NCBI GenBank assembly: GCA_024509875.1
Contig: JAMPIV010017522.1
Span: 62,001 to 126,000 of the forward strand
Length of the DNA stretch: 64,000 nucleotides
DNA from: Oreohelix idahoensis
Taxonomy: Eukaryota; Mollusca; Gastropoda; Stylommatophora; Oreohelicidae
Direction: 5' to 3'
Positions within the stretch are counted from its first letter, which is position 1; every line of letters begins with the position of its first letter. The notes below the pieces were generated by a model that was not told the origin of the DNA, searched no databases, and worked only from the letters and a program-made list of their open reading frames with translations. Shown here in pieces: positions 50,425-60,721 of the stretch. The position numbers and the translations under genes were made by a program.

Positions 50425-50860
50425 TCCTGGATTCCTGCAGGTGGGTGCCTACTCAAGAAACTGCCCCAACGTTCTGCGATCAGGGAATGTACTCAATGGT
50501 AAACGAGTAAGGTTGTATGAGAAGAGACCACCTTAACAATCGTGCATTACCATGTTTTGCCTGAGCAAGGAAAACCAGGGGCTGATGATCGCTTTGGACC
50601 ACAAAAGGCCTACCATACAAATAAATCTGGAATTTCCTTATTGCCCAAACTAAGGCCAAACATTCTTTTTCTATAGTTGAGTAATTTTGTTCCGCTCTGT
50701 TCAATTTGCAGCTGGCATACGCAACAGGGTTCAGTTCTCCTTCTGGTGATGAGGACCTTTGTAACAACGTGGCCCCCAATCCCACATTACTAGCGTCCGT
50801 TCTCACCACAAATTCTTGACTCAAATCAGGTAATTTCAATATGGGCTTACTGGTGAGTTT
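50425..50860 (-). pseudogene. Gypsy RNase H
   Basis: In reverse: EFVVRTDASNVGLGATLLQR (first catalytic Asp), NYSTIEKECLALVWAI (Glu), FVVQSDHQPLVFL (Asp), then LLRWSLLIQPYSFTIEYIP. All expected acidic residues are visible. It ends in stops about 100 bp before the polypurine tract, with no integrase after it. Confidence 0.92.
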
Positions 50861-51984
50861 TTGTTTCGCTCATTATATGCAAGCTCACATTCTGCCGACC
50901 ATTCTATTTTATCTGGCTTTCCTTTACGAGTTAGGTCTGTCAAAGGAGCACACACAGAGTTAAAATTCTGGATATATTTTTGATAGAATGTACACAGTGA
51001 GACAAATGATCTCACATCTTTCTTCGTGTGTGGTCTAGGTGCTCTCTGTAGTTTTTCTAAGTTCTTAGGATCAGGGGTCATGCTCCCCTGATGTACAGTG
51101 TGTCCCAGGAACTCCAATTTCTTGCAGCCAATACAACATTTGGTGGGTCTAGCAGTAAAATATGCCTCCCTGAGTCTGTCAAATAACATATTTAGGGAGT
51201 CTATACGTTCCTTAAACGTTTCCGTGGCAATGAGAATGTCATCCATGAAATTGGTAATACATGGATTTTTCAGGGGATCCAATAGTTTTCTCATCATTCT
51301 AGAAAACACACTCGGAGCATTCTTTAATCCAAAAGGCAACATATTGAACTCATAGTGCCCTTCCGAGGTGCTAAAGGCCAGATAAGGTCGAATCTCAGGC
51401 TTCACTGGAATCTGATAATATCCCTTACTGAGATCTACCTTGGAAAAATATTTTGCCTTATTCAATCTGGCAAACAGTTGATTAGTATCAGGTAATGGAC
51501 CCACCTGACTTTCTGTGACAGCATTCAGTTTCCTGTAATCTATGCACAGCCTATGTTCCCCAGAGGGTTTTCTCAACAACACCACACTGGAGCTATAGGG
51601 AGATTCACTGTGAGAAATAATTTCTTCTTGTAATAAATATTCTATCTCTCCTTTTAAAGCTTGCTCTTTAGCGAATGGGATAGTATAGGCTCTCATACAG
51701 ATGGGTGTTGGGTCTAGCAACTTCATATCAAACTCCAACACGTTAGTATGCCCCGGTTTGTCCGTTAACACGTCTGTATGATTCTCCAGAACCTTCTGAA
51801 TCTTCTCCCTCTGCCCTTGTGTCTGATGATTACTGATTATTACCTGTGCAGGAGTTTCCCATGGTTTTAGGGGATATTTGTAAGAGGTGAGAGGTTCATT
51901 TTTCATTTCAGTGGCTATGGCCAAGGTTATTAGATGTGCACCTTCCAAAACTCTTCTATCCTGATATTTCTTGAGGAGGTTCAC
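50836..51984 (-). pseudogene. Gypsy reverse transcriptase
   Basis: 382 codons open. Motifs in order: EEIISHSESPYSSSVVLLRK, HRLCIDYRKLNAVT, YFSKVDLSKGYYQIPV, FNMLPFGLKNAPSVFSRMM, the catalytic FMDDILIA box, KKLEFLGHTV and SFVSLCTFYQKYIQNF. The first frame starts in YHVNLLKKYQDRR, the integrase tail. A frameshift near 50870 separates it from RNase H. It copies element RNA into DNA in cytoplasmic particles. Confidence 0.93.
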
Positions 51985-52020
51985 ATGATAGACTTTTTCC
52001 TTTCCCTTTTTGTCTATCTT

Positions 52021-52314
52021 GTAATTAGTTCTAGATACCTTTTCTAAAACTGTTTATGGACCTTGCCATCCTATCTGAAGTTTGTTGCTGCTGCCGGGTA
52101 ATAGAAGAAGCACCTTCTCCCCTACAGTAAGCTCCCTATCCTTCGCTTTCCTGTTATAATACTCAGCATGCTTCTTTCTGGCTTTTCTCAGATAATCATT
52201 TGCTAGTTTCCAGCCAGTTTTCAACCGAGTGGTCAACTCGTTCACATACTGATATGATGAGGTTACAGTCTCTTCTGCCTTCTCATCTGTCCATGTCCTC
52301 AATAAGGCTTCCAA
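52021..52314 (-). pseudogene. Gypsy integrase C-terminal (GPY/F-type) domain, upstream of RT
   Basis: In reverse: LRKARKKHAEYYNRKAKDRE, LTVGEKVLLLLPGSSNKLQI, GWQGP, then after a stop (near 52052) TVLEKVSRTNYKI and YHVNLLKKY. This is the classic gypsy integrase C-terminus (KVLVLLP...W-GPY). It runs directly into the RT frame, so integrase precedes RT. Confidence 0.88.
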
Positions 52315-52784
52315 TGGACCTTCAATGTGGCCGACCCATTATCCATGGTACCGGTGCCATTCCGGTAATGCTCATGTAATTGGAAGTATTGTGGTGGTGG
52401 CTTTTCTCCCGTTAATTTGCTATCACACACCAACCGTCCGCTACCAATTTTTCTCCTGGGGTTTCCCCGCAGTTTCAGTTTCAAATTGAGAGGACTGTAC
52501 TCTCTTCTATTTTCGTCCAGTTCCAGGAATTCCGACCAAGGGATTGTCGGGTGGGACTGGGTTGATGTCACTTTTTGTACAATACGCATAGTGGCCATTC
52601 TAACTGGTTTATTTGAAGACTGTGTGTGAAAAGGGGTTTTCCTATCCACCGTGTCTACCGTATCATATTTATTTTTATTTTCAGGTCTAGGTTTGCCACA
52701 ATGCTTATCTAGATCCTGATTATTTTCCCATCGTGTGGGCTTTCCCTTGTTACATTGGTCACAGGCCTTCCCCAAATTGTGCAA
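52299..52784 (-). pseudogene. Integrase region lacking a catalytic core
   Basis: After ACDQCNKGKP the frame runs about 140 codons with no recognisable D,D-35-E core. The sequence is polar and Pro/Lys/Arg-rich (WSEFLELDENRREYSPLNL). The whole catalytic core, normally about 180-200 residues, seems to have been lost or replaced. This would block integration by the element on its own. Confidence 0.65.
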
Positions 52785-53385
52785 TGTCTGGAGCTACGCC
52801 TGGCCAATAGAATTTCATAGATGTCCGTTGACAGGTGGTACCAAATTTTGTATGTTCACTGTCTGGTACAACATGTGCTTGTGCCATAGCCTTTTCCCTA
52901 TATGAAGTTGGAAGTACTAGCTGTCCATGACCAGTGGATCCTGTTCCAGCCTTCCTATACATCAACTTATTCTTCATATAAAATTCTCCTTTGTTTGGAG
53001 GGGTATGGCTTTTTGGGAGTTTCTTGAAACACGGCTTTAGTGACTTATCCTCAGCCTGTGCCTTCCTCATCTTCTCTGGGTGAGTATTTATTGGGTTATC
53101 TTCCTCCTTCCTTGAATGTGACCTGGTCTGTACTGCTGACATAATCACTGGTCTTTTGGGATTTCCCAAAAACACATATCTACACCCCAATATCAGAGGG
53201 TAGATTGGTTCATTTATCACTGCTGCTCTAATCACTCCTTCCACATAGCGGGTTTTTACATTTATCCTTGCAATGAGAAGTGTCATGGTTGCTACGTCCT
53301 TAGTTGCTCCTTGTATCTCCACTGTTTCTGTGGTATATTGATCTGGGTGCACTAGGTTAGAACTTACGACTGAGTCAAAATCCAA
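52759..53385 (-). pseudogene. Gypsy protease remnant and integrase zinc-binding domain
   Basis: The start has DFDSVVSSNLV, preceded just upstream (about 53400) by LYDTGLD where an aspartic protease shows D-T/S-G, and LILGCRYV where proteases show LLG. After a basic linker comes the integrase N-terminal zinc region: an H-x6-H pair (HVVPDSEH), then FYWPGVAPDIAQF, with the C-x2-C half (CDQC) in the next frame at about 52750. So a frameshift splits the HHCC domain. Confidence 0.8.
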
Positions 53386-53426
53386 TCCAGTATCATAAAG
53401 GTACTTGATAGTGTCCCCATTACATA

Positions 53427-54782
53427 CTACGTCTTCACATACAGGAGGATGATGAGGTTCTTGCTGTCCTGTAGACAGTTCCTTCTTTTCCTTGTTTCCT
53501 GTTTTAAGGCATGCAGCGAAATATGGAGGGTTTTTCTTCCTACAGTTTTTGTGTAATGATTATTTAACTTGCAAATCTTACACCATTTTCCTTCTGGTCT
53601 GTAGGGTTTCTTGTCATTTACTTGAGGGTTTCTGTCTCTAGGATCAAATCTTGGCCTATCATAATTTGGTTTAAACCTATGTGTTTGATCACTATTTTCA
53701 AACTTATTCTGGTTGTGTGGGGTTTTATTACTTTCTGCTTGTTTCTTTTTAACTCCAGCCACTTCTGACTGGGTTGTCTGATATCTTTCAGCCACACTGA
53801 GAATCTCCCCCAGCCTCTCTGCACCTTGTTCCATGAAAAATTTTCTCAGGTCTGGAGCCATGGACTCTCTTAACTGCTCCATCATAATCATTTCCTTTAA
53901 GTCTTGGGTTTTCCCCAGAGCAGTCCATTTCTCCAAGTAAGTTTCTAGTCGTGCAGAGAACTGGTGGTAGGTTTATCCAGACAGCAGCTTACTATTTCTA
54001 AATTTCTTTCTATAGAATTCACCATTCTTCTCGTATCTAATTAACAAAGCTTGTTTTAGAATATTATAATCTTCTTGATCTTCTCTACTCAATTTTGCGA
54101 AGACTTCATAAGATGTTCCCCTAAGCCCTTGGGATAATTTTAAACTCCACTTCTCCTTCTCTAACCCATAGTTAGTAGCTAATCTCTCATATCTACTGAG
54201 ATAGGACTCGATCTCATCTTCTTTCTCTACAAAAGGATCTAAGTGAAAATTCATGGCTGAATTTGAGGCCCCCTGACTTGCACCAGTGTCAGAGGTAGAT
54301 GGGCTGCTTCCATTTTCAGTAATATGTCCTTGCAGTTCCATTTCTTTTAGTCTCAACTCATGCTCTCTTTGTAAACGCCTTTCCTGTGCTTCCATCTGCC
54401 TAGTCTCCTTTTCAGCCTCCATCTGCAATCTTTTAGCCTCCTTTTCAGCCTCCATCTGCCTAGCCTCCTTTTAAGCCTCCATCTGCCTAGCCTCCTTTTC
54501 AGCCTCTAACTGTAACTTTTTAATTTCAGGCTCCCTATCAACCTCTAATTTCCTAGCCTCCCAATCAGCCTTTAATTGTTATCTTTTAGCTTCCTTGTCA
54601 GCCTCAAATTGTAATCTTTTCTCTTCAGCTAACCTCCTATCTTCCCTATCTATAAATTTGTCACATTCAGAAGTTACATACTGAATCAGAATGTCCCCAC
54701 TCATGCCAATGGTCTTTTGCCGTTTGCACTGTAGCAGATCTAAATTTAGCCAAGTCTGCCATTCTCTCACTCTCGTACACAA
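53427..54782 (-). pseudogene. Gypsy gag: coiled coil, SCAN-like capsid, zinc knuckle
   Basis: The N-terminal part (54782-54340) is a Glu/Lys/Arg coiled coil with tandem EAEKEAKRLQ-type repeats and a stop near 54472. Next comes the capsid: VEKEDEIESYLSRYERLATN, LSQGLRGTSYEVFAKL, LRKFFMEQGAERLGEILSVA, which looks like a SCAN-domain ancestor. A frameshift lies near 53960. The basic C-terminus has WCKICKLNNHYTK, a broken CCHC knuckle (C-x2-C-x4-H, with the last Cys lost by a shift). Gag forms the particle that packages element RNA. Confidence 0.85.
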
Positions 54783-54922
54783 ATTATTAATCTTGTGTGC
54801 AAATATTAATTATCTTAATTAACTATAGGCAATGACAGCTCATCCAATTTCCACAAATTGATTAATTGTATTTTATATTTATTTATTTCTACAATCAGAG
54901 CCCCAGGGTATGGTGATAAAAT

Positions 54923-54941
54923 AATCCCGGACAGGACCCCA
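54923..54941 (-). promoter_or_regulatory. Primer binding site (tRNA-Pro-like)
   Basis: On the element strand tggggtcctgtccgggatt begins three bases after the 5' LTR. Its complement ends in CCA, has C at the discriminator position and has a T-stem CCCGG preceded by AAT as in a tRNA T-loop. It resembles the 3' end of eukaryotic tRNA-Pro with about three differences. The identity is inferred from memory of tRNA-Pro. Confidence 0.65.
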
Positions 54942-54944
54942 CTA

Positions 54945-57247
54945 TGTGATAAGAGGTTTTGATGTTACTAAATATAGGCTATCCTGGACAAATAGATGTA
55001 TCAGAGGATACCAGGATAGTGCCAGATAAGAGACTGGTCTTATAAGTAATACCCCCTTCTCTGAAAAGAGCAAGGGTGTATAGACAATCCAGGTGAGGTC
55101 AGACTATGTAAGTTCCCAGAGTAAAGACTGATGACGATGAAGTTCTCTGGATCCCTAACTGTCACCTCTTTAGATCTCACCAGGACTAAAGAATCTGTGT
55201 GGTGTGTTATGGCAAGGTGTCTAGGGTAATGTAGTAAATGTATTTAATTTCAAAACAGAACTTTAACTCAATGAAAATTAAGTAAATAAGACTGTTTGAA
55301 AAGTTTAGATATATATAAAGATATATACAATTTAATTTTCCTGTACCTCAAACTTTTGGGTCAGGAATTCTCAAAATCTAGAAATGTGTATTTACAAAAT
55401 AGAACTAAATATGTTGGACACTCTGCCCATGTCTTTTAAACAAAAGAGGTCACTGAAATGTCTACACCCAGTTCTTGTTTCTATGCTTGATAATACCACT
55501 ATTATTTAATTGGAAGGTCTGTTGTTTTCATCCCTCCAAGGTAAAGTTTATTGTGTGGAATTGGATTTGAATGAACTATCATGTGCCTGTTGTGAAGGAC
55601 TTATCTTGAACTTTATTGATACAGTTGGCTCATAAGTATTCAGGTTCACCAAAACGTTGTGCCTCCTGGACGAAGATGAGGAGTTTAGCTGCAAGGTATA
55701 GTATGAGCATTCAACTCCCTCGTGTTTTTCTTTCCAAGGTTTCTGCAACAACTAGGTCTTTGTAATTCAACCTGGAATAAGAAGGAAAATTTCCTCCCAT
55801 ATAGAGCTTGTCTATATTAATTCCACACCTAATCACTATGAAAACTTACCTTGGTCAGTCCTGTGTGCTGACCATTCGCACCAGACCTTAAATTACGTTG
55901 TCTACAATCAGTTTTGTGTAATTATTCTTATTTAGTGGTAATTCAAAGCCACTGTCCATCATATAGTGGGTGTCTTCCATACAATAAGCAGGGGTGTACA
56001 ATACATATCTTGTGACCTGTTGATTATTTCTTTCTAGCATTCTATACATGGTTTCACATGATATTTGAACAATGTGTCACTCCCAACGGCAATATCAATT
56101 TGTTTCTACTGCACTTACAGTCGCAAAAATCTGTTAGGCCAATTTGCAAATCTTTTCACCATTTTTCACTCCGAATAAAACTGCTTTAGGCACATTCCTA
56201 CGTAGGTCATCGTGACATAACATCTCCCAATAGCAGTATCGAAATAAAATATGGCTCACAACCTGTGGCCTACATGTCAATAAATTATACAAATAAACTT
56301 ATCTATCTTACCATCAAGTAAGGAATCTTCACACACTCAAGCTTCACACAGTCAGTAAGGTTCTAGCACTGTGCATAAAGTACAAAACGGCAAAGGCTTG
56401 TCCCTTCTGTCTTTTCAAGCAGGTCAGCTTGGCATGGAAGCTTTCGATTATGGCGGACTATACAAGACGTTGTTAATTTTTATCACCCTACCCCCAACCA
56501 ATCAGAAGGCGAGTCAAAAAAAATTAACTATTTTCCGAAACTATAAACTTGAGCAATCTTAAGCGTGTGTGTCTAATCTGACCGAATTTGTTTATTTTAT
56601 ATCATAGTTATTTGTGAACCGATTTTAATTATCAAAAGTGATAATTAAACGGCCAATCATTCTCTATCGTTCTACATAGTTTTCCTTTAGTTATTCCTTT
56701 GCATTCAAATGGGGTTAATTTTTTTGTAATTAAATTTGATCTTAACCTGATGTGAAAATATTACTAAATTAAATTTTCTAAGTTAAGATAATTTTTCTAT
56801 GAAGAGATCTCTATGTGTATATGTTAAGCCTTATCAGCGCTATAATTTGAGATATCCCTTTTATTTTAATTATCTTTAGTTATTAATAAATAAATTATTT
56901 AAGTTCGGTCAAAAACTCAAAATAGGCATTATTTCCACTTCAACCAAAAAATTTATTGTTCTACAAAAAAGAGGTAACGATTTGATTGGTTGTTAAATTT
57001 TACTACGTCCTTCGATAAATATTGGGATGGGTGTGTGAGAGCGGGGGGGGGGGGGGGGGGTGTGGTAACTTTTAACTTGTCTTCTTAGAAAAATTCAAAT
57101 ACTCTTAGTTAAATGTTGGCGGTAAATTTGACTAGACCCTCAGACAAAATTCAAATACTGTAGTTATTTATAGATTTAAAATTACGATAGCTAGTTCGTT
57201 TTAAGCGGGGAATTTGAGCGTGTTGTGATACGGATTCACTTTACTAC
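54945..57247 (-). repeat. 5' LTR of the gypsy element
   Basis: The element-strand start reads gtagtaaagtg after a changed first base. It differs from the 3' LTR by substitutions and by an expanded G run (57043-57060) where the other has aggggaggtgg. Transcription should start in this LTR on the minus strand; no TATA box was confirmed. Confidence 0.93.
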
Positions 57248-57252
57248 GCCAT

Positions 57253-58453
57253 CTTAGTTGGGACTGTTCTACTTGGGTCAGCAGGGGGAAGGATTTAGGC
57301 CTTGGCGTATCGTCTTTTTGCGGACCATGTCTCTTCTTGTTACTTCAACCACCTTCCTCAGATACATCATTTCTGAGGTTTGGATCTGGCTTTTGTGGGT
57401 TGTCGTCATTGCCCATGACTCGCATCCATATGTCAAGACTGGGACATAGGTGGAGCGGTATACAGCCATCTTCATTTTCTTACCAACTTCTCTCTTGCTG
57501 AGCAATCCTCGATTTATGGCCTAAACAAGTCTCCCAGCTGCAGCTTTCCGAGTGGCCAACTCTTCTTTGATGCCTCCCTTTCGGTCTACAATAGCTCCGA
57601 GGTATTTAAAGTGGTCGACCTGCTCCAGGACCTGTTCTCCCAGCTTAATCTGATGTCTTCTTTCTTCTCGTGAAATCACCATGGATTTTGTTTTAGAGTG
57701 GCTTATGACCATCCCTCTCTTCTCCAGCTTTTCCTTCCAGACTTGTAGGTTGGATTGGAGATGTGCCTCGGATTTAGCAATCAGGGCAACATCATCAGCA
57801 AATGCCAGCTCTGAAATACACACCTGTCTCATCTTCCAGTACTCCATTGAATACTTTCCTGTTCTCTCCTTACATGCCTTGATGACATCGTCCATGAAGA
57901 TTATGAAAAGATAAAGTGACAGAATATCACATTGTCTTACACCAGTGGTGGTCGTGAACTCTTCTGACTTACGATTTGCTGTCCTCACATAATTTCTGCA
58001 AGACTTGTATAAGCTCTGTATAGCATGAATCAGAGGGGCTGGAATGTTCTTTCTTGCCAAACTGTCCCAAAGTTTGCTCCAGGGGTTCCTGTCAAACGCC
58101 TTTTCCAGATCTATGAAACAAAGATGGATCTCACTATTATACTCAAGGGCCTTTTCACTCAGCTGTCTGAGTGTGAAGATTAGCTCCTGAGTACTACGGT
58201 TTGCTCGGAATCCACAATAGACCTCATCCAATTGTTGCTCAGCTAGGCGTCGGAGTCTTTGCTCTAGGATTCTAGAGTAGATTTTACCAGGGACACTGAG
58301 AATGGATATGCCTCTATGGTTTCGACATTGTCGATTGTCACCCTTTTTGAAAATTGGTGTTATGATGGGAATCTCACAATCCTTTGATATGGTCTTGTTG
58401 CACCATGCTGCCTGTAGGACCCTTAAGAGTAACAGGTCGCCTGATGCTCCCAT
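57253..58453 (-). pseudogene. RTE-like LINE reverse transcriptase, broken
   Basis: A 310-codon open part with RT motifs: PIFKKGDNRQCRNHRGISIL, LDEVYCGFRANRSTQELIF, FIDLEKAFDR, TGVRQCDILSLYLF and the catalytic ELAFADDVALIA. The FADD box is intact. SHSKTKSMVIS and DHFKYLGAIVD then follow. A stop near 57520 precedes a shifted-frame continuation (VPVLTYGCESWAM, YLRKVVEVTRRD). It would copy LINE RNA at nicked chromosomal DNA (target-primed). The sequence style matches the RTE/BovB proteins annotated as craniofacial development protein 2-like. Confidence 0.9.
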
Positions 58454-58600
58454 GTACTTACCGGGTAACCATTTCTGGTGTTATACCATCATGCCCTGCT
58501 GCTTTGCCCATCTTGATTTTCTCCAGTGCTTTTTCAGTTCTTCCATCTGTATGTCATCTTCACCATCATTGGTTTTCTCTTCTGTGCTAGTGGTTATCAT

Positions 58601-59005
58601 TTATGACACTTCACGATCCAGGAGTTCTGAGAAATATTCTTTCCATCTTTCCATTACTTCCTTCGGGGCAGTAAGCAATTTGCCTTGCTTGTCCTTTATA
58701 AATTTGAGAGGGCATTGTTTTTCCTTCATCATGTTCTTTAGGGTCTTATAGAACAATTTCTGGTTTTCTTGCACATCATTTTCTAGCTTTTCTCCAAATT
58801 CTTCCGAGGACTTCTGTTTTGCTGCTAGCACCTTGTTCTTTGCTTCTGTTCTGAGTGTCACATATTCTCTATATTTTTTCCATTTGTCCTGTTGTGTTTT
58901 TAGCTCCTAAGTATTGTTTCCATGCCATTTTCTTCTCTCTTATTTTCTCTTTGACTTCCTCTGTCCACCAAGGTGTCCTCTTTCTCTTGTTCCCAAGTTG
59001 GACTT
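58601..59005 (-). pseudogene. LINE linker between endonuclease and RT
   Basis: Charged, Lys/Glu-rich: NKVLAAKQKSSEEFGEKLEN, then EVMERWKEYFSELLDRE, the latter being the known segment just before LINE RT (WKEYFEELLN). The upstream frame piece has RTPWWTEEVKEKIREKK. Stops separate it from both neighbours. Confidence 0.82.
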
Positions 59006-59750
59006 CAACCACATGCTTCTGCAGCAGCTGTCTTTATGATGTCCTTAATTTTAAGCCAGAGGGTTTCCAAGTCATCAGGTTGTTCTTCTGTGTTGCTCAC
59101 CGCTGCAGCAATAAGCCCCTGATATCTGGTCTTAATTTCTGGCTGTCTCAGCTTGTATGTCTTAATGCTCATTTCTCCCGTTCGTTTACTTAGTTTCTTG
59201 CGTGATGTTGGGCAGTTCCTAGGCTGAGCAACTCTGTCAGTTGTTCTTTTGATTGTAAGCAGGCAGTGATCACTTCCAATCTCTGGCCCTCTCCAGATTC
59301 TAGCATCCCGGACATATTTTAATGAGCTCCTCCTAACAATGGGAAAGTCGATCACTGACTTCTCATTCTTTGTTGGTTCACATCTAGTGTATGCTTGTAT
59401 GCACTTATAGGGGAACTTTGTGTTTGTAATGATCAGATTCTGCTCACTGCAGAATCTAAGGAGTCGCTTTCTATTGTCATTGAGAGTATCTTCTCCATAT
59501 CTTCCGATAACTCCACCCCATCTAGCATGGTCATTTCCAACTCTGGCATTGAAATCTTCGAGCATGATAATTTCATCTAGGCAGTCATCCACTGTCCTTT
59601 AAGCAGATCGAAGAATTCCTCCTTGACCTCTGCACTCTCATCCTCATTTGGCCCATGCACTATGACCAGGTTGACTATGGTTTATCCTTCTTTTAGTTTT
59701 ACAACCATAATGCGCTCCGAGACAAAGTTCCATCCCTTGATACTATCTGT
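59005..59750 (-). pseudogene. LINE endonuclease, C-terminal part
   Basis: Reading in reverse: GPNEDESAEVKEEFFDLL, then MLEDFNARVGN, VIGRYGEDTLNDN, LLRFCSEQNLIITNT and RGPEIGSDHCLLTI. The DFN and SDH residues are catalytic or metal-contact positions of APE endonucleases, so the fold was once intact. Confidence 0.87.
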
Positions 59751-59762
59751 CATGAACCATTA

Positions 59763-60440
59763 ACTGTGGAGAATACTCCACTGGTTCTACCACTGCAGTG
59801 TGGATTTGTAATAATAACTAAAGGCTCGTTCTTCCAAGAGTATACCACTCAACAATGGCTGACAATAGACATGAACACATTTAACAGGAACTTCCCTTTA
59901 ATAATATGCACAATACAATAAGGCCTCTCACGGCCAATAAACGCATCAAATACAATGAAATGCAACTGTAAAACCTGCCTTAGCAGCTTAATCTATCAGC
60001 ATCATATACGACAGTACGACTTACACTGAAAACCACTGCAATGAATATCGCTCACTTGAGCGGCAAAACTATGGAAATGACACACTGAAAAATCATCTAT
60101 CTTTTATCAAACTACGGCCTGTAGATAACACGAACTAGACAATACACTGCTCTAGCATTACAACGTACTGTCCACCAGGTCCGAATTATGGCAAGCACTC
60201 AATTACAGTCAACAATATGAACCACACAGCAATCTTGCTGGCAAAGGGAAAAATGACCGTCCGCTCTGGACGCAGGCTAGTTTCTGACTGCCCACATTTT
60301 CGCCTTAATTGCCGACTTCCGGTAGTCACCTGACCCACCAGTTTGGCTAGCCCCGACCTCGCCCGGCTGACTTTTCGCCGATCACAATACCTAAGATGCA
60401 CTGCGAAATAACGCTGTGACACTATCTTTTCGGTTTTTGG
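59763..60440. mobile_element. Unclassified 678-bp insertion in the LINE endonuclease
   Basis: The LINE frame stops at GGVGCIM and resumes 684 bp away. ccatta flanks the insert at 59757-59762 and 60441-60446, a likely 6-bp target duplication. It starts with a hairpin (gtggagaatactccac). No ORF or clear terminal repeats. The class is unknown; it could be a solo LTR or a non-autonomous DNA element. Confidence 0.55.
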
Positions 60441-60442
60441 CC

Positions 60443-60721
60443 ATTATGCAACCCACGCCCCCTTTAGCTCTTTCAGATGTGGGTACACCACTGTAGAGCA
60501 GCGTGTTGCCATCGAGATCCATGACTCCTTGTCCTTTTTTTCTTTGTTTCCGTTATAGCCAGGATTTCAAGTTTTGCTTTCCTCATCTCTTCCACCAGCT
60601 CCTCTTCTTTCCCATTTATACTTCTTGTGTTCCAAGTTCCATAAGTCGTAGTCCGTAGTCCGTTCCAGTTCGTCGCCTTTAGAATCAGTCCTGTTTTTTC
60701 TCTTGTAGTTCTCGTAATCAA
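60443..60721 (-). pseudogene. LINE endonuclease, N-terminal part
   Basis: In reverse: TYGTWNTRSINGKEEELVEE, then KLEILAITETKKK. The N (of TWN) and E (of TETK) are the conserved APE active-site residues. The frame runs into the insert after GGVGCIM. Confidence 0.86.

Larger units (their letters stand above)
48041..57248 (-). mobile_element. Ty3/gypsy LTR retrotransposon, Gmr1-like domain order, defective
   Basis: Two direct LTRs of about 2.29-2.30 kb flank a 4.6-kb interior with gag, protease, integrase parts, RT and RNase H in that order on the minus strand. ccat is duplicated at 48037-48040 and 57249-57252. Joining the LINE across it restores the LINE reading frame, so the duplication is secure. 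The long LTRs and INT-before-RT order fit Gmr1-like elements. Many stops and frameshifts, and the missing integrase core, make it defective. No envelope gene was seen. Confidence 0.9.
47760..60721 (-). mobile_element. RTE/CFDP2-like LINE, split by a gypsy element and a second insert
   Basis: In reverse order from 60721: APE endonuclease start, an insert at 59763-60440, the rest of the endonuclease, a Lys/Glu-rich linker, the reverse transcriptase (58453-57253), the gypsy element (48041-57248), then the ORF2 C-terminus (48036-47900) and a 3' end with a (TAAG)n tail near 47780-47798. The parts are collinear, showing one original LINE of about 3.1 kb plus inserts. Confidence 0.87.

Noticed and set aside
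48042..57247. Envelope gene or infectious retrovirus
   Set aside because: No ORF lies between RNase H and the 3' LTR, and no signal peptide or fusion-type glycoprotein is visible; the element is a defective retrotransposon.
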